The notes beneath the pieces were generated by a model that saw only the letters and a list, made by a program, of their open reading frames with translations, was not told the DNA's origin and did no database searches. Shown here piece after piece: positions 6,824-7,803 of a DNA stretch of 7,803 bases (within the stretch, counting starts at the first letter, position 1; each line of letters starts with the position of its first letter). The stretch is from Roseburia sp. GTDB lineage: Bacteria > Bacillota > Clostridia > Lachnospirales > Lachnospiraceae. Location: positions 1 through 7,803 of the forward strand of contig JAUUNJ010000110.1 of NCBI GenBank assembly GCA_030844625.1. The letters are read 5' to 3'. The translations under genes and the position numbers were made by a program.

Positions 6824-6845
6824 GTGGTTGGCGCAAGCCCGTCAC
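6824..6845 (+). promoter_or_regulatory. GNRA-capped hairpin at the predicted transcript 5' end
   Basis: Bases 6824-6832 and 6837-6845 pair around a GCAA (GNRA) tetraloop. There are three Watson-Crick pairs next to the loop, one U-C mismatch, two G-U pairs and three Watson-Crick pairs at the base. The stem starts at the nucleotide predicted as +1 from the -10 box. A 5'-terminal stem-loop often stabilises an mRNA against 5'-dependent decay. I cannot match it to a riboswitch class I know. Confidence 0.4.
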
Positions 6846-6875
6846 ACAAATACAAAATTAATATTAGGAGATGAA

Positions 6876-7352
6876 ATGCTAAAAAAATATATTATAATTT
6901 TTTTAATATCAATGGTTCCAATCATAGAACTAAGAGGGGCAATACCATATGCAGTTTTATATAAATTGCCAACACTGCAGTCCTATATCATCTGTGTCAT
7001 AGGGAATCTGCTTCCTGTACCAATTATTTTTCTTTTTGCCAGAAAGGTTCTTGTATGGGGATGTGACAAGAAATATATTGGAAGATTTTTTTCGTGGTGT
7101 CTTGAAAAAGGGGAACATGGAGGACAAAAACTCCAGCAGAAAGCAGGTAAAGGGTTGTATGTTGCACTGCTATTATTTGTGGGAATTCCTCTTCCCGGAA
7201 CAGGGGCATGGACAGGAACCCTTGCAGCCAGCATATTGGACATGGATTTCAAAAAAAGTGTTCTTGCATGTATGGGAGGCGTGATTCTGGCAGGAATAAT
7301 TATGGGAGCAGGAAGTGCATTGGGCATTTCGGCAATTAAAGCTATTATGTAG
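6876..7352 (+). CDS. COG2426 / 'small multidrug export' family membrane protein
   Basis: This 158-residue hydrophobic protein belongs to the family labelled putative small multidrug export (Pfam Sm_multidrug_ex, COG2426). Two signatures support this: VPIIELRGAIPYAV at 14-27 and FVGIPLPGTGAWTG at 101-114, each a Pro/Gly-rich half-helix in a two-part repeat typical of re-entrant segments. Membrane segments lie near 4-28, 35-58, 92-120 and 127-155, with a charged cytoplasmic-type stretch at 62-91. The multidrug label is historical; no transport substrate is established, and a relation to the DedA/VTT membrane fold has been proposed. I chose the ATG at 6876 because AGGAG at 6866-6870 lies 5 bases upstream. 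An in-frame TTG at 6828 would add 16 polar residues, but it lacks a site and falls in the 5' hairpin. It is probably the first gene of a transcript that includes the next two genes. Confidence 0.85.
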   Translation: MLKKYIIIFLISMVPIIELRGAIPYAVLYKLPTLQSYIICVIGNLLPVPIIFLFARKVLVWGCDKKYIGRFFSWCLEKGEHGGQKLQQKAGKGLYVALLLFVGIPLPGTGAWTGTLAASILDMDFKKSVLACMGGVILAGIIMGAGSALGISAIKAIM

Positions 7353-7366
7353 GAAGAAGCTTTTTG

Positions 7367-7381
7367 AAGTAAATATTACTT
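7367..7381. repeat. Short inverted repeat between the two membrane-protein genes
   Basis: AAGTAA at 7367-7372 and TTACTT at 7376-7381 flank ATA, forming a perfect 6-bp inverted repeat. It sits 14 bases after the stop of the COG2426 gene and just before the ribosome binding site of the next gene. The stem is A/T-rich, and the T-run (7361-7365) lies on its 5' side, so it is not a + strand terminator. It may be a weak processing structure, an operator, or chance. Confidence 0.25.
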
Positions 7382-7401
7382 GAAAAAATGAGGTAGAACC
7401 A

Positions 7402-7779
7402 ATGAAAAAAACACAGTCGTATTATGGTAATAATTTTAATAAAGCTCAGGTAAAAACGGGATATCAAAAATATTCCCCAAGTACAGTCGGTAAAATTGCA
7501 GTAGTAATCACCACACCGTCTGCTATAATTTCGTTTATATCAGTGCTTATTGCGTTCTTTGCCATACCGGATGCTCTGCTTGTCACCCTTGTAACCTTTA
7601 TTATTTCTTTTGTGGGAAGTATTGTTATTATGGCTGACATTGTGATTTTTAATCACCGACAGAAAAAGAACAATTTAAAGGATAGCGAATCAAAACAGTT
7701 GGACATAATGCGTATTGTACATATGCTGATCGGTATAGTTATTGGTATCGCCATAGGATATATTATATGGGTAATATAG
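7402..7779 (+). CDS. Hypothetical three-helix membrane protein
   Basis: I do not recognise this 125-residue protein. Residues 1-29 are polar and rich in Tyr, Asn, Lys and Gln (YYGNNFNKAQ near the start). Hydrophobic helices follow at about 30-54 and 57-83. A charged loop at 85-104 (HRQKKNNLKDSESKQ) separates these from a third helix at about 105-124, which has spaced glycines (GIVIGIAIGY at 111-120). The protein ends at this helix, with essentially no C-terminal tail. By the positive-inside rule, the basic N-terminus and the basic 85-92 loop suggest both are cytoplasmic. The ATG follows GAGGT at 7390-7394 with 7-base spacing, 49 bases after the COG2426 gene, and another gene starts 21 bases downstream, so it looks like the middle gene of an operon. 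It is likely a real gene: good start, clean membrane pattern and codon use like its neighbours. Function unknown. Confidence 0.75.
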   Translation: MKKTQSYYGNNFNKAQVKTGYQKYSPSTVGKIAVVITTPSAIISFISVLIAFFAIPDALLVTLVTFIISFVGSIVIMADIVIFNHRQKKNNLKDSESKQLDIMRIVHMLIGIVIGIAIGYIIWVI

Positions 7780-7800
7780 TATAAATATCAGGAGGAGACT

Positions 7801-7803
7801 ATG
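7801..7803 (+). CDS. Start codon of the next gene (cut by window edge)
   Basis: The window ends in ATG preceded by a strong ribosome binding site, AGGAGGAG at 7790-7797. The AGGAGG core lies 5 bases before the ATG. It is 21 bases after the previous stop with no terminator, so it is probably co-transcribed. Only the first codon is visible, so nothing can be said about the product. Confidence 0.7.

Noticed and set aside
6828..6875. TTG-initiated 16-residue extension of the COG2426 protein
   Set aside because: No ribosome site precedes it, it would start 4 bases from the predicted transcript end inside a hairpin, and the ATG at 6876 has a well-spaced AGGAG.
7036..7284. 82-codon plus-strand frame inside the COG2426 gene
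   Set aside because: It overlaps a conserved family gene in another frame and has no domain character.

Overview
The window looks like ordinary chromosomal sequence from a low-GC Firmicute, most likely a Clostridia member of the Lachnospiraceae type. This rests on the AT-rich base composition, strong AGGAGG-type ribosome binding sites, A/T-rich spacers, and the flavour of the GlmM, VanZ, MntP and ClpB proteins; no marker gene here fixes the genus. All recognisable genes are on the + strand. I see no mobile element, CRISPR array, tRNA or rRNA.

Layout. 1-795 is the C-terminal 60% of a phosphoglucosamine mutase (GlmM), cut by the left edge. A VanZ-family membrane protein (816-1352), a HisC-type aminotransferase (1413-2474) and the manganese exporter MntP (2536-3108) follow at short spacings with no terminator between them. 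A perfect 12-bp hairpin with a T-run ends this block (3131-3158). A 235-bp spacer then leads to clpB (3344-5920). This spacer holds a 13-bp palindrome, a small hairpin and two tiny ORFs joined to each other and to clpB by ATGA stop/start overlaps. clpB ends at a hairpin terminator (5934-5969). Next is a membrane-anchored NodB-type polysaccharide deacetylase with a TTG start (6028-6747). A good sigma-A-like promoter (6789-6817) then appears to drive a COG2426-type 'small multidrug export' membrane protein (6876-7352), an unrecognised three-helix membrane protein (7402-7779), and a further gene whose ATG is the last codon of the window (7801).

How the genes relate. GlmM makes the amino-sugar precursor of peptidoglycan, VanZ-like proteins are envelope proteins, and the deacetylase modifies envelope polysaccharide, so there is a loose cell-envelope theme. 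HisC (histidine synthesis), MntP (Mn2+ efflux) and ClpB (protein disaggregation) are housekeeping or stress functions that share transcription units rather than a pathway.

I found no convincing novel multi-gene system. The points most worth a second look are the coupled leader ORFs before clpB, the predicted 5'-end GNRA hairpin and operator-like repeat at the 6.8-kb promoter, and the unusual start of the deacetylase gene.
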